DNA of 64,000 nt, taken from NCBI RefSeq assembly GCF_030848805.1, contig NC_092364.1, positions 17,775,447-17,839,446 on the forward strand, given 5' to 3'. Under the pieces are notes generated by a model. The model was not told where the DNA came from. It saw only the letters and a list, made by a program, of their open reading frames with translations, and searched no databases. The number at the start of each line of letters is the position of its first letter. The first letter of the stretch is position 1. Below, piece after piece: positions 20,958-33,500 of the stretch. This DNA comes from Temnothorax longispinosus (lineage: Eukaryota > Arthropoda > Insecta > Hymenoptera > Formicidae). The translations under genes and the position numbers were made by a program.

Positions 20958-22920
20958 CATTATACGAATCGCTGATGAGAACGAACCGCTTGAAAACTTA
21001 ATTAGGCAAAAAAGAAATTTGTAAAACCAGGTTTAATGAACGAATTTTAATGATCTCCTACATGGATGATCTCCTACATGAATATTTAGAAAGATAACGG
21101 ACTGTGTCACTGGACGGATTTTGGCCGTAAATAATCTTCCGCGTGGGAAAAAAATCTCTCCTCTATCCGTATTCACATACACACTCGCATAGTTTTAGGT
21201 CGCCTTTCTATTTTACGACGAAGGAATACGCGGACGTATCCTCTGTATCAAGTTCTCTGAATATTCGACTATAATTAACCTATGATCTCTTCCTGTTCTT
21301 AGATTCGCGCAACTTGAGAGAATTTTGCATATTCCGTTTCGTGATCGGTCCGACGTTAGGGAGAATCTCTCAAGGGTTTCTGACAACCGGTTCCGGTGCA
21401 ATCGGAGCGGGTACCGGGAGCCGATGTTTTGAATTATAAATGTACGTTCTTAATGATCCGCCCATTCTCGGACTCGGACGGGCTTCGCTTGCGGGACTTA
21501 ACGAGGTGTTTAGCCCTTTTGGAAGCCGATACCCCAAACAAGGCCCCGCTGAGTGGGCCGGCCGAGTATTTACGAGCCTTTGGGTCTAAACGCAAAAGCA
21601 GCTAGTCGCTTCGGAGGCGATCCGGATATTACTACGATGTGTCGCCTTCGTAAAAAAAAGAAGAAAAAAGAAAAATTTGCTTCTTCAGGCATGCAGTCGC
21701 CGCTTAATTGCCGATCTGTCCGAGATTGCGACGGAAATTGATACCGGTGGAATTTCGCCGAGCAGGAATTTTTAGAAGAACACTCGAGAAGGAACCCTTT
21801 CGGAAGAAGCTCACCATAATATAATGTCTTTGTAAGTAAGAATATCTCTGGGAAATAAGTCTGTCTTCGATTTTAAGAGGCTGTTACTCACTACAAACTC
21901 TTCACGAAAAAGAGGAGAGTATTAACTTAAAAATAATATTTTTGAATAATTTATCGTAACAACAAAGTCCTCTATCTCTTTCTCTCCCTTTTTAAACGAG
22001 ATATTATTAATATTATTTTCTCAGCCCGTATTTTACAGCGAGAAATAATATAGAAGTATGTAAAAATGTTATAATTCTGTTATGTTTTGAATAAAATTTT
22101 TCTTACATTGTTTTCAGCTGATCAGGTTCACTTTTATACACACAATTACACTAATCAGAACACTTCTCTCGTTGACATTTAACTGTGACACACGCGGCTT
22201 CAACGAAATGATCTCAGAACGCTCGCAATATACAACTGCTTATTCTGGCAAAATGCCAAGTTTCTAGATATGCTTGAACGATTTCATCAGTCCATGTGTG
22301 CGTCACGTATTTATTATTAATCTTCATATTCTGTTTGTCTAACCATGATCCATATTACGTGTCTTTCCTCCCTTGATCCAAGAGTTTCTCTCTCTCCCCC
22401 TCTCTGTTTCTGTCTCTGTCTCTTTCTTTTTCTATATCGTATTTATCATTATCAATTCCTCTCTTTAACTCGAATCGTAGTTTCTACGCGGTAAGTACAT
22501 TCTCGATGCGCATCGAACGGACGAAAATAAGGCAGGAGCGACCGCGCGCCGGTAGAAGACCGGTAGGATAATTACATTGATTGGTTATACAAGCCGGATG
22601 TGGCGGTACGCGCGTACGCCAGTTAAAGCCCCGACGAAACGAGCGTTATCCGCGCCGATGCGGCGCTACCGCCGGGACACCGGGTACATATTATTGCCCC
22701 ACGTTAACAACTCGTTACGCCCGCTCACCATCGGCGGCGAATGAAATGAACGTTGATATTGCCGCGGCGGGGTACGCGTCCTTACGTGATCCCCGACGAT
22801 GAAGTTCCATAATTTGTTTCTGGGTACGATGATGGATTTTTTTGCGCACTCGCCGGCCGGCCGGTTCGCAGCAAATCGCGCGCTTCCTTGTTCACTGACA
22901 GATCGAGGAAGTCTTAACCT

Positions 22921-22921
<1 letters not shown>

Positions 22922-22971
<50 letters not shown>
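22922..22971. repeat. (GA)n microsatellite, about 49 bp
   Basis: Uninterrupted GA dinucleotides. Confidence 0.97.
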
Positions 22972-22974
<3 letters not shown>

Positions 22975-23593
22975 GCGTCGAGATTCACTGTGATTCACGT
23001 TAACGTTAATGCGCGACCGTTAAATCGATATTTTGGTAGTGCAACAGATTCGTCAAGCATATTAATTAGCTGCGAGTTGGTCAAATTATAGGGCTCCCGA
23101 AAATTCTCTGAACACTCAGAAAGTCCTGCATCCGACATTGTACGGATCCGACAAGTTTGATAAGCGCAACGCTAATTAAGTACAGCATTAAAGCATGTAT
23201 GAGCGATAAAGCATTATTATTACGACATAATAATAATAATATTGATAATGAGAATGCAAAATCTTAACTTGTAATTTTATTTCGTAATTTTACTTCACGT
23301 CAATGTACGTCAATGTACATACGTCACGGTATAGCGGTCTTTTAATCGCTAATTTTTGCAATGAATCTTTTTTTTAGTTATGTTGGAGCAAGTTACAATT
23401 AAAACCTGTTAAACTAACTATCTAATATAAAGAATCTTGATAATGTCAATGCAAGGCAAAAAAGACAACAATAAAGTAAAACATATTTATAAAGTCCCAG
23501 CTACGTCATAGTTACGCGTATCGCGCGTTCTAAATAACCATCGCTAATACACTACAATCCTTGCGCAATTAAGGAGAAACACCGATTATCCCT

Positions 23594-23709
23594 TATGTCT
23601 ATTTCTATATATCAATGGAGATTAAGATTCTAATTCCTAGAACTAGAGGAAGATAAAAAGTAAATTAAATTGAGATTAAAGTTGATCTACATTGATAGAA
23701 ATGGGCATT
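23594..23709. mobile_element. Decayed hairpin MITE, same family as 57235-57375
   Basis: It starts TATGTCTATTTCTA and ends GATAGAAATGGGCAT. The internal block AGATAAAAAGTAA followed by GAGATTAAAGTTGATCTACATTG closely matches the right arm of the element at 57235-57375. The left arm is diverged. Confidence 0.65.
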
Positions 23710-24000
23710 TGTCAAATATATGACAAAGTGGCGTGCGAGAAATATACAAGAACAATAATCGGCTTTACCTCGTGAAAAAACGTAGAACGATATTCTAAGA
23801 AATAATCGAGCCTGCGGGCTCGTTCGGACATCGCGGCGTATAATTTATTATCAATCCGTATCAATGGAGTAACGTGAATTATCACAGTTGAGAGTTTATT
23901 CCCCTCCTGCCTTTTCGAACCGCATGAAGCAAAGCAGAGTATAAATAAACGATCGGTGTATCTCCCCAAGCTAAAGTAACAACTCTCGATCCCATCACTC

Positions 24001-27000
24001 CGAGTAACAGCAATATTTACCGGATCCGGAGTCTCTTCGAGGCGGGGGTTTCTCTCGACGCTCCTTGATCTCCTCGTGCTTCGCTTCGACGTGCCCGAGC
24101 CTCCTCGCGCTCCTCCACCGGCGACCCCGTCTGTCGGCGCGGAGGAAGATTACCGAGGTCGTCGATGCTAATTCGTTGGCACGTCGAAATACTTCCGCGG
24201 AACAAGCCTCTCCTACTTCGTCCCTTGCTCATAAAGACGGCGGGCCTCTTCTCTCCCCCCATTTCCCCTATCCTCAATCTTTCCCTTCTCATAGTCATCC
24301 ACCGTTTCTTTCCATCCCCTTGCGCGCGGGATTCCGTCCGTCTTTTTCCCCCCTCGGCGCAGAATGAGTGGTAGCCTCGCCTCCGAAATTCTTCCGGTTG
24401 TATACTCTTGGCTCGTGCTACGGAACGTGGGAATGTTCTCAGGCCTGGAAGCCGACCCCACCACACGGTGGAAACACGCGTTGTAACGGACCGCGTGTGG
24501 TGCGCGTAGCGATGGGATCGAGCGGGAATCTTCGCAAGCTTTTACCTCGGCGAATTGTTCGAATTAAATTCGATTATTCGTCAATTCTTCTCTGTCCGGA
24601 ATATAAGTGGTAAGTATAACATGTGTGATAAATATAACACATCGCACTATCTATACAGCCTCCGAAGTTCGCTATAAAATTTTATTACGTATCGCTTCTC
24701 AAATCATTCTTGAATCTTCCATCCTGCAATTGCTTAATTTAAGAAATTATTTTTAAAAGAAATCGAGAGATCATTTCTTCGAGAAAACTTATTTCATATA
24801 GCTTTATTTGTTCAAATAATTAGATTATACGTCTATAACTCCTATAAATTTTGTATTAAAATATATATAATATATATATATTTTTTTGTATAACTGTTAT
24901 ATTAATTGCCATCAGCAACACTAGTTCCACCCCATCGCTAGGCCGGCGCACACGAGCGTGGCGTATTGCGTGCGTGTGCGGAGCGCGTACACACGCACGA
25001 GCGCGCTCTTCCTCACCGATCTCATTGTTACGCTGCGAGTCCTCTTTGTGAGAGGAGGAGGCAACCAGCCGGTAATGTAACCTTAGCGCTGCCCCATCGC
25101 CGCGTTGTGCACATAATGCGGAGGCTATTGTACGCAGCACGGGCCACATTGTTGCCCGCATCTTGCAGGCACCCTACGACGCCGACGGCGTTGTTGAGGG
25201 AGCCGTCCGCGTCGTTTTCTCCTTCCTTCCTTCTTCGCAAGCTCGTTCTCGTGGCGAATTACGCCGGTACCCTTGGAATAGGTCGCGAGACCAGTATCGT
25301 GGTAATATGTTAATACTCTCTTTTTATAATGGGATTAAATGATCGTGACAAGATAGCCAAAGAATCGAAATAAAGAAACATTTCCCGGCAATTTTTACAT
25401 AAGCATTGCCAAAAAATTGGCAAGTAGAATGTGCCATTATCGTTTTATATAGAATCGTTTTGTTATCAGAGTCTTGATTATTAGACAGAATTTACAAATT
25501 GGTCGTAGTATATCGGACTTACAAATACAAATCGATCTTTTTAAATTTGTTTTCTATTATTTATAATAAACGTAGCGTATTTTCCAATATCAGCATTTTT
25601 TTTACTTCACATAATGACTTGTGAAATAAGAAATTAAATAGACAATGGGCTTTTCATTCATTGACCGCAATGCATTATTCCTTCGCCTTCACTTCACAAC
25701 ATGGAGATAATTTATACAAATTACTTAATCCTTCTTATTCATATTATATATTTAATTATAATATTAATGTAAACTTGAAAAATAAAGTTGATAAATTATT
25801 ACTGATATAATGGTGAGAATAATATTGTATCATCTCTTGTTGCCAACACTATATAATTGAGCATGTCTCCTCAAACTAAAGCGTTTAACGAAAAAACTGC
25901 TAATAATATGTTTGATGTCAGCTGCAATCTTGACGATATTATCGTCGTTTAATTACATTTGTAAAAATATTAGGGTAGCGTCAACACATAAATAATTAAA
26001 AGTGTTTAACATAAATATTAAAACAACGTAGCTCATTCTTGCCCGCATGCTGCATTCCCCACGCATTAAAAAAAAAAAGAAATACATGAATATCGGCGTG
26101 TTGTATTTTTCTTTTTCCTTGTTCCTTCCTTCGCGTTTCTGCACGTGGTAATCTTGCTTCAATAATTCCGCGGTGCATTAAATAATGTCAAGCCTGAATA
26201 TTCAAGGCCATTAAAGTTAGAGAGTGGCGTGGAGCCGCCGACGAGATCTAAATCGCAAAATAAAATAAATCGCAAAGTGGATCGCGATAACATCCCTCAA
26301 GTATTCCGCTGGCCGATCGTAAATTTCGAATTACGCATTTCATTATATTCCAAAGTATGATTTTATGACTTTGGCGAACGCACATAAATTGCGTCGAATG
26401 GAGGCAAGCATTTTAATCTCACAATTATGAGGGCGTCCTTGCATTTCTTTAGGCAAAAGTCCGCCGAGTGTCTTATTAAACGTCTTATTACCGAACCGAT
26501 TGCGTGCTTGCTCTCCGCATAAAATTAACAATGATACCGGTAACACGGTTAAAAGCGAATTTCCAGCTTCCAACGCAATATTCCAGACGCATCTAATTAT
26601 ATCGAGACCAGCGCATGTCACGATTTAATAAAGCCCGTATACATCTCGTATACGTGCAATTCGCCGACACTTTCGGCACCTCAAAGAACCTCCATCATGG
26701 AAGAAATCAGAATCGCATCACGCGTCGCGATCACTTCGGGCTTCTGCAATTTCGTCGCGTGCTTCTTATTTCATTTCGCGCGGAGTTGCGCGCCTGCCAC
26801 AATGTGGCACGATCTCGCCTGGCGTTTTGCGAGGCGGCATTTTTCATTGTTTATCTTCATCTCGCCTTGATTGTGCATCCCTCTCTCGCGATCGCGTCAC
26901 GATCCCCGGTCTCACTTGTGCCATCCGTGCATAGTGTTTACGTCGCGCGCTGCCTACATTATTCTAACGTCGGTCGCCCCCGGCAACGTCCGTCACTTTT

Positions 27001-30000
27001 CCGTCTTTTTGCCGAACTTCTTCTACGTCTTCTTCACGTGCTCTTCGAGGAATCTACCGCGGGAGAACTCCTTTTGCGATGCAATTTGAATAATTACACT
27101 ACTCGCGCGACGAAGTCAAAAATCGGCGAGCTATTAATCCCTAAGTACTACCGCGCGAATCTTCGAAAGCTTAGACTGTAATTTTTATCGGGCGAAACAG
27201 TCGCGACGATTATGCGAAACTTCGTGTTTCTTCGAGGGAGGAGAAAGTGCGAATGAAGCTCTCCCTCGACGTTGTTAGGTACCATGCAGCTTGTCGCATT
27301 GAAAGTCGCCGTCCGCGATTACATTCGTTTAAGAAAGGCTGCAAAACGAAAGCGACACCGCTGTGAAATTTCAGTTGTTAATGATACACACGTATATATG
27401 ATTCTCTCTGTCACGTGTTGTTCCATTGAAGAAAGACTTCTGTTTCATCCGAGAATATTCAGCGCGATATAATTTATTTTGATATTTGCAATTAAACCAA
27501 AAAAACGCAAAAGTATTCCAGAAAGGTGCGAGCGCAAGAATTTTGACACGATTCTTCGACGCGGATAATTGCTATGCCGACGTTGATTTGTCACGGATCT
27601 CGGACGTGTGCTTCGCCGCGTGAAATATTGTCACGCTTTAAATCATCCGCGCGTCTCATCGGCCACGCATATTCTGCGGAATCCGCGGACAGCGTGTACC
27701 TCCATTCCGTAATTAAGGCCGCGAAGTCTTCCACTTCTTCGCTGCTTCGTCACTCTTCTTGTACTTGTTTTCTTCCCCCCTCAAGCCTGTTGGCTTTACC
27801 GCTGGGCTAATGTAGGATCAAGAGTTACCTTTTGCGCGCGGCCAGTAATAACTCCCATCGTTTTTCACGTGCTACAATGTTGAAGCCGCGTTCATGACAT
27901 GCGCACCTTACGTGGCAGCTGCGGAAATGTTTTTATGCGGGTATACCGATCCTCCGAGACGGCCGCGGGGGATTAAACGAGCCTTTAATTATCGGTGTTA
28001 ACATTTTTTCTCCCAATGTTAATGCACGAATTACGAGCTTTCATAGAATTAAGAGCTATCTCGTGGTTTCAATAGCCGATTGTCGGCGGTAGGATACGTG
28101 TCGTTGAACCTTTTCTATCTGAAAGAACTAGTTCTCGTTTCGACACGTCAGTCGCTTCGGGCGAGTGTCAGTCACGTGCATGTCTTTCAACGATGCGAGC
28201 ACAACTTCCAATGCGTTCGCCGGTTGATATGAGCAAAACAACAACGGTAGCCGCAATCAGTCCTGACGCAGACAGCATTTCATTGGGCTGAGTAACGCAA
28301 TCCAAACACCCGGAATTCCAGAGCTTATCACGCGACGAAACAATCGCCTTGCTCCTTTCACGGAGCGGAGTTGCATGAATGGACGACGAAGTTATCGCTA
28401 CACTTCGAGCACGTAAAAGTCGTAAAACATCAAACAACTACGTCAATCTGCTATCGATTGAGTAACATCGCGCGGCTCGTCTATTACGTATGCAAACGTC
28501 AGTAATAATAACGTCATAACGTTTTCTAAGCAAAATCCTTAATTTATATGAAACAATTAAGTCTTAAGAACGCGATTTAATAAACACGCCACGAAATTTT
28601 CAATTAAATGCTTTGATGTATTTCTTGCCATTATAGAGATTTAATAATTCGTAAAAAAAAATTGATTGCATTTTAATATAGTAAAAAAATTGATTGCATT
28701 ACACTCAATTACATTTATTTGCTGCATACTCACACTGTTTCTCTTTTTCTTTCTCCTATACTGAATTGCATAAAATGTTTTAAAATATATCAATTTTAAA
28801 TTAATTATATTTCCATTTAAGGTCTACGGTGCGTCGAATGTGATCGCGCCTCGGTACTTATGTAAGAAAAATCGCGTCGTGTTCATCATCCAGCAAGCTC
28901 CGTGTCGCACGCCCAACGTGGCCGATTTACGGAAGATCGATACGACTGGCAGGCTCACGGCGATTAATCGGGCTCGTGCGGATGGAACGGAGTGCCTGCG
29001 CGCGCGCGCGCGTCTGAGCTTACGTAAGGCTGACAGGCTTTACTTCTCAATCTGGCCGACGACGAGGTGAAAGTCGTCGAGGATGGTGCCGCGAGGAAAT
29101 GAGTTTAACGACTTCGAAATCGGCCGCGCTAGCAATCAGATCGGGATCGGGCGACCGTTGCCGTTTGTAAAATCGTCGTTTCGGTGATTTATGTTAGCCC
29201 CGATTGACGCTGATGAGACGTCGCGACGTTATCGTTTTCCTATAGAGAGTATGGGAACGACTGTTATTCTCGACGTTGGCCAATGGCATCCGGTTTTTGG
29301 AGCTAAATCACTCTTCAAGTAGTCTCGGCACGGATAACACATGTAATAAACGAGAGACATCTGAAACGGCCGAGATATAAGCAAAACAGAAATTTTTTCA
29401 TTTTGTATCAATCTTCTATCGTGTATTTATATAAGATAGATAATAGAGAATCACTTTATATGCGGAATAATAGTAAATTAAATATATTATAGATAATAAA
29501 TTATATCATCAAAATAAATTGCAATAATTATATTTAAAATTTGTATTGTAAATGTTTTAAGATCCTTTTTACAAGTTAGTGTAGATCTTAATCTCACATC
29601 CATTGATATTTAGATAAACGCATACCTGTCCCTAGTAATAACGTTTGACTAGGAATTTAATTACAAAATCTACCTATTTTCTCTAAAAGCCCATCAGTGC
29701 GGCAGATAGAGAAATAAAAGATTACATTCTCAAAAAATGGCTCCCTTTATGACCTTCTAGATTTAGAGTTCGTTTGATCGTTGTACGTCCGATCGGCTTT
29801 CCGCACATTAATCTCTCGTTATTCCTCTCGCATACGATTACATCCTCACTCAAAGGAGCCGCTCCGATATCGTGAGACAACTTAATCCGTATATAGCGTA
29901 CGTAATCAGCCATCAAACGGATCTCCTTCCTCCCGAAACGTTCCGACACCGATATCATTTGTTACATTGCATCATTCGTCTGACTACGAAAGCAGAAACA

Positions 30001-30398
30001 AGTTGCGATTAAATGATCGATCAGTTTAATTCTCAGAAAGTGCTCCGGAGATAATAAAGTATAAAACAACTTCGAACGATTAACTTTGTAACCAAGAATA
30101 ATTTATTCACTTCCACAATACAAATGAATTTAATTCCATATAATTTAAAACGTGATGTTTCACGTATTCATTTGTCAAAAACACCAGTTGTTAGTCCCAG
30201 TTAATGTAATCGTTAATGTCGCCTGCATATTTATTCGCATTCGGCTCGCGTAGAATTCAAATTACAAAAAATTCTTCGAAAAATATCTTAAAATTTAATG
30301 AAATTTTATCAAGTGTACAAATTATTTCAAAGTAGGAAACCGATTCGCGGATTAGTTTTTAATGCAAGCTTTATGTAACGTTTCATAAAATTTTCATT
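24001..30398. other. Non-coding stretch
   Basis: Long but featureless open frames occur in GC-rich parts (24.0-24.5, 26.6-27.2 and 28.85-29.1 kb), with neither splice context nor recognisable domains. One YGTGGGAA site lies at 24426 and an AT-dinucleotide run at about 24862-24882. I see nothing else to annotate. Confidence 0.45.
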
Positions 30399-30544
30399 TA
30401 AGGCTGGTTGTTCCAACCTCCTGTTGGTAAGTTAATTAATAGTTAAATCATGTCTATCTTTGTCTAATGTAAAGGCTAAACCAAAGACATATATATGATT
30501 TTACTGTTAGTTAGTTTACCAACAGGTTGGAACAACCGGCCCCT
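30399..30544. mobile_element. Hairpin MITE, about 145 bp
   Basis: The arms GGCTGGTTGTTCCAACCT (left) and AGGTTGGAACAACCGGCC (right) are inverted repeats with one mismatch. Pairing continues inward through GTTGGTAA/TTACCAAC and AAATCATGTCT/AGACATATATATGATTT. It has no ORF. Confidence 0.75.
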
Positions 30545-33500
30545 AAAAATGGCTGAAAAATCTCGCCTGAAAAATTGGCTGAATTTATCGTTGAGTACGA
30601 AGTCCTGTAATGGGCTAATGACAAAACCGAAATGACCAAAATTAAGAGGCATTTCGCGAAAAGAAACAAACCGATCATTTATACTTAAAAACGCTTGTCC
30701 GATTCTTGCGGGGAAACGATCAAGTTGAAAAGGCTAGCAATTCCGAAGCAGTGACTTCTGAATTCAGAACGATTATACGGAGTGGGAACCTACTATTTGC
30801 CATCGATTGCTAAATGTAATCGAATCGTTTCTCAGAAATTAGAACTTCTGTCTGCACTTTGTAATCATTGTGAAGAATCTGTTGATCAAAATTTCGTCCG
30901 ACTGAAACTCGGAGCAGACAGTCTCAAACGATTACTGCAATCATCGCAACTCGTTCAAATTCGCTCGTTTAGCTACGAGATGAGAATTAAATGATCAAAT
31001 CATTCCGAGGATAAACTTTTTCAACAAGCATCCTATTTCTAAGAGAAATTATTGCAGCTTGAAAAATTTGAAATCAAACATGTCTAGCTTTTTTTTCTTC
31101 AGTACATTATAGATAAAACTATTGATAATAAGTTTAAGATATAGCTCTTTAAAAATTGTTACGAGAAATGGCATATTAAAAATAAACATCCGAACCGGAC
31201 TTTCCGCAGAGCAACAGAGTATGTTTACTCGCGATTAAAAGCGGTCACAGGCCCAGGTGTGACCGCCAATGGAACATCGAGAGATGCAAAGAATAATTAC
31301 TCGCTCCGTAAATGTAAGGCGCGACAGTTTGATTCCAGGGCCATCGATGAAACAGTTACACTTCCTGCTGCTTCAGAAGTTTAATTACTCGAGAGAGAAG
31401 GAGATGGAGATGCCGGAGGCGAGAGAACGAGATCGAAAACGCGCGCAACGGCGGCGCGGCGGCACGCGAATTCGATAAATATCAAAGTGACCGCGTGACC
31501 CGTTTAGCGGGACTCAATTATACGAGACGCATCAGGCGAAGATCGCGCCAGCTGCTCGCCTCGGTCCTTGTTGACGACGGTCCGCGCGAAATGCACACGC
31601 GATATGTGTGACTCACGTGGCCCGGCCTCGCCCGGTTATCAGGACGTAGGATGTACTGTTACAAGCTCGGACATACTGTTCACGAGGCGATGAAGAAGCG
31701 CCGAGGTCACTGCGGTGCGCTGCAATTTTCGCGGTTGGAATTTTTCTCATTTCTCGCCGGCACGAGCGGTACCGTTACTTCTCGGTGCTCGGGTCCACGG
31801 TAATCGTTTTCGTTGTCGCCGTGAGGCCCGGGCTCTTCTCGGTGCGAACCACCTGCTTCGAGTACGCGGATCGTCCCGATATCGACTTCGGCGAAAAGTC
31901 AGTCGGCCAACGGTGTCGGGCGGATTCCCGTAACTTCCACTTTTAATCGCGCGTGCGGATCGCACGAGCCTTGCGAGCGCCGCGACGACATCGTCGTGGT
32001 CGTCGGGGTGGCTCGTAAAGTTCGACGACGAAGTACCTGTATCGTGTTTCACAAAGTAGTCGAGATCGCGGTAGAAATTGTACGCTGGAACGTGTGGACT
32101 ACAATAAAATTCGGTTGTTAACATTATGTTAAATTGTTAACATTATCTACAGAAAGCAAACCTAAAATTAAGAAATAGAAGTACTTCCGACTTTAAGATT
32201 AATTTATCTTTTTAGTATTAGAAAATGGATTCATTAAAGATCTCTTTCACTTAGATATAAGATATAAATTTTAATTAAAAAATAAATTAAAGAATACAGT
32301 ATCGCGAGACACGAACTGTTTCTTTAATTACAAAATTGTCTTTCAGCTAATATTATTAAGATCTAAATAAAGGGGAGGAGCTGGTTGTGGTGGTATTGAA
32401 ACCGAAATGATTCAGTCCGAGAACAGAGATCTAGGCCTTTTTATTAACGAAGATGATGCCGCCCGGCAGAGAAACGACGTGTTACCCTCCTACGGCGTGG
32501 AAATGTGGAACACGCCTGCGATGTAGAACCACGACGGGTACCACGTTAATTGGTAGTGCTCGTTAATTAGTCCGCTCATCGTTTGCGCGTTGACGAGGGG
32601 CCGCCGCCAGTGTCTAGAAAAATAAGGCGCGGCTACGGCGGTGGCCTCTGTATAGAAGTTAATTTTAGACGACCACTTTGAGAACACAGCAGCTTGCGCG
32701 GCGGTAGAGTCATCTGGAGCCCCCGTCGATTCCTAATGAGTGAGCCCGACCAGGATCCCCTAACTCTATTAAGCGCCTCGCGTTTTCTATGTAATTTGTT
32801 ACTCACAGTGTGACATTTCACGAAATTATTTCAGGAAATTTACCGCGTTTAGCCCCCGGCTATAATGGGACTTCGAATGTAATTCGATGAGACGAAAAGT
32901 TTGGAGAAAAGTTTGTATCTCAAAGATACATGATGACTAAGTGTCAAGATTCGTGACAGTTACCCTGAATAATAAATCGAAAATTTTGTGCGTGCGATTG
33001 GAAACGCGCACAAAAGGTGCCGTATAAATCGAGGGATAAGTGGAATTCATGGATTTCCGCTATCCTTTTAACCCCTCTGCCCCTATCCTGCTCGTTAAAA
33101 TAAATTCGCTCCCTCACCTTCGTATCGGCATTTAAAAAATCCAATCTCACCCTCGCTTTTCAGATTGGAGCCCTAACTACCCGCGCGTTCCTGGCTTAAC
33201 CTTGGCTCGTTTAACACCCTTCTCGGTCGGCCGTAGGGGCTGAGTGGGCAGCTCCTCTTTTCTGGATCGAAATTAGGGTCGAAAATCATAGCGTCCCTTC
33301 GGCCGATCCACGGGGTTGCTCTCGTCCTCGTTCTGACGCACAGGTGGTACCACACCTCGTGGGAACGTTGCAAACGATGTCTTCCCGTGTTACAAGGGGC
33401 CCGTTTGCAGGCTCCCCCAAAACGTAGCGGACTCAAAAGCCCCGCAAGTGTGTCCTAACCAGGATTGTCTTGCAATTCATCCGCACCCCGAGTCGTTCAT

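Larger units (their letters stand above)
20958..24000. other. Non-coding stretch upstream of E(spl)
   Basis: It contains a 16-bp tandem pair (21050-21081), a pyrimidine tract near 22385-22435, the GA microsatellite at 22922-22971 and the decayed hairpin element at 23594-23709. No exon is recognised. Confidence 0.45.

Noticed and set aside
26615..27181. Plus-strand ORF of 188 codons
   Set aside because: It has a mixed, His/Arg/Leu-rich composition with no domain, a second open frame across the same bases and no splice or polyadenylation context.
32039..32100. Exon-like segment on the minus strand bounded by TTGTAG and ACAG|GTACTT
   Set aside because: The splice signals look good and the frame is open (reading PHVPAYNFYRDLDYFVKH), but there is no recognisable family and no neighbouring exon to join, so it is recorded here only.
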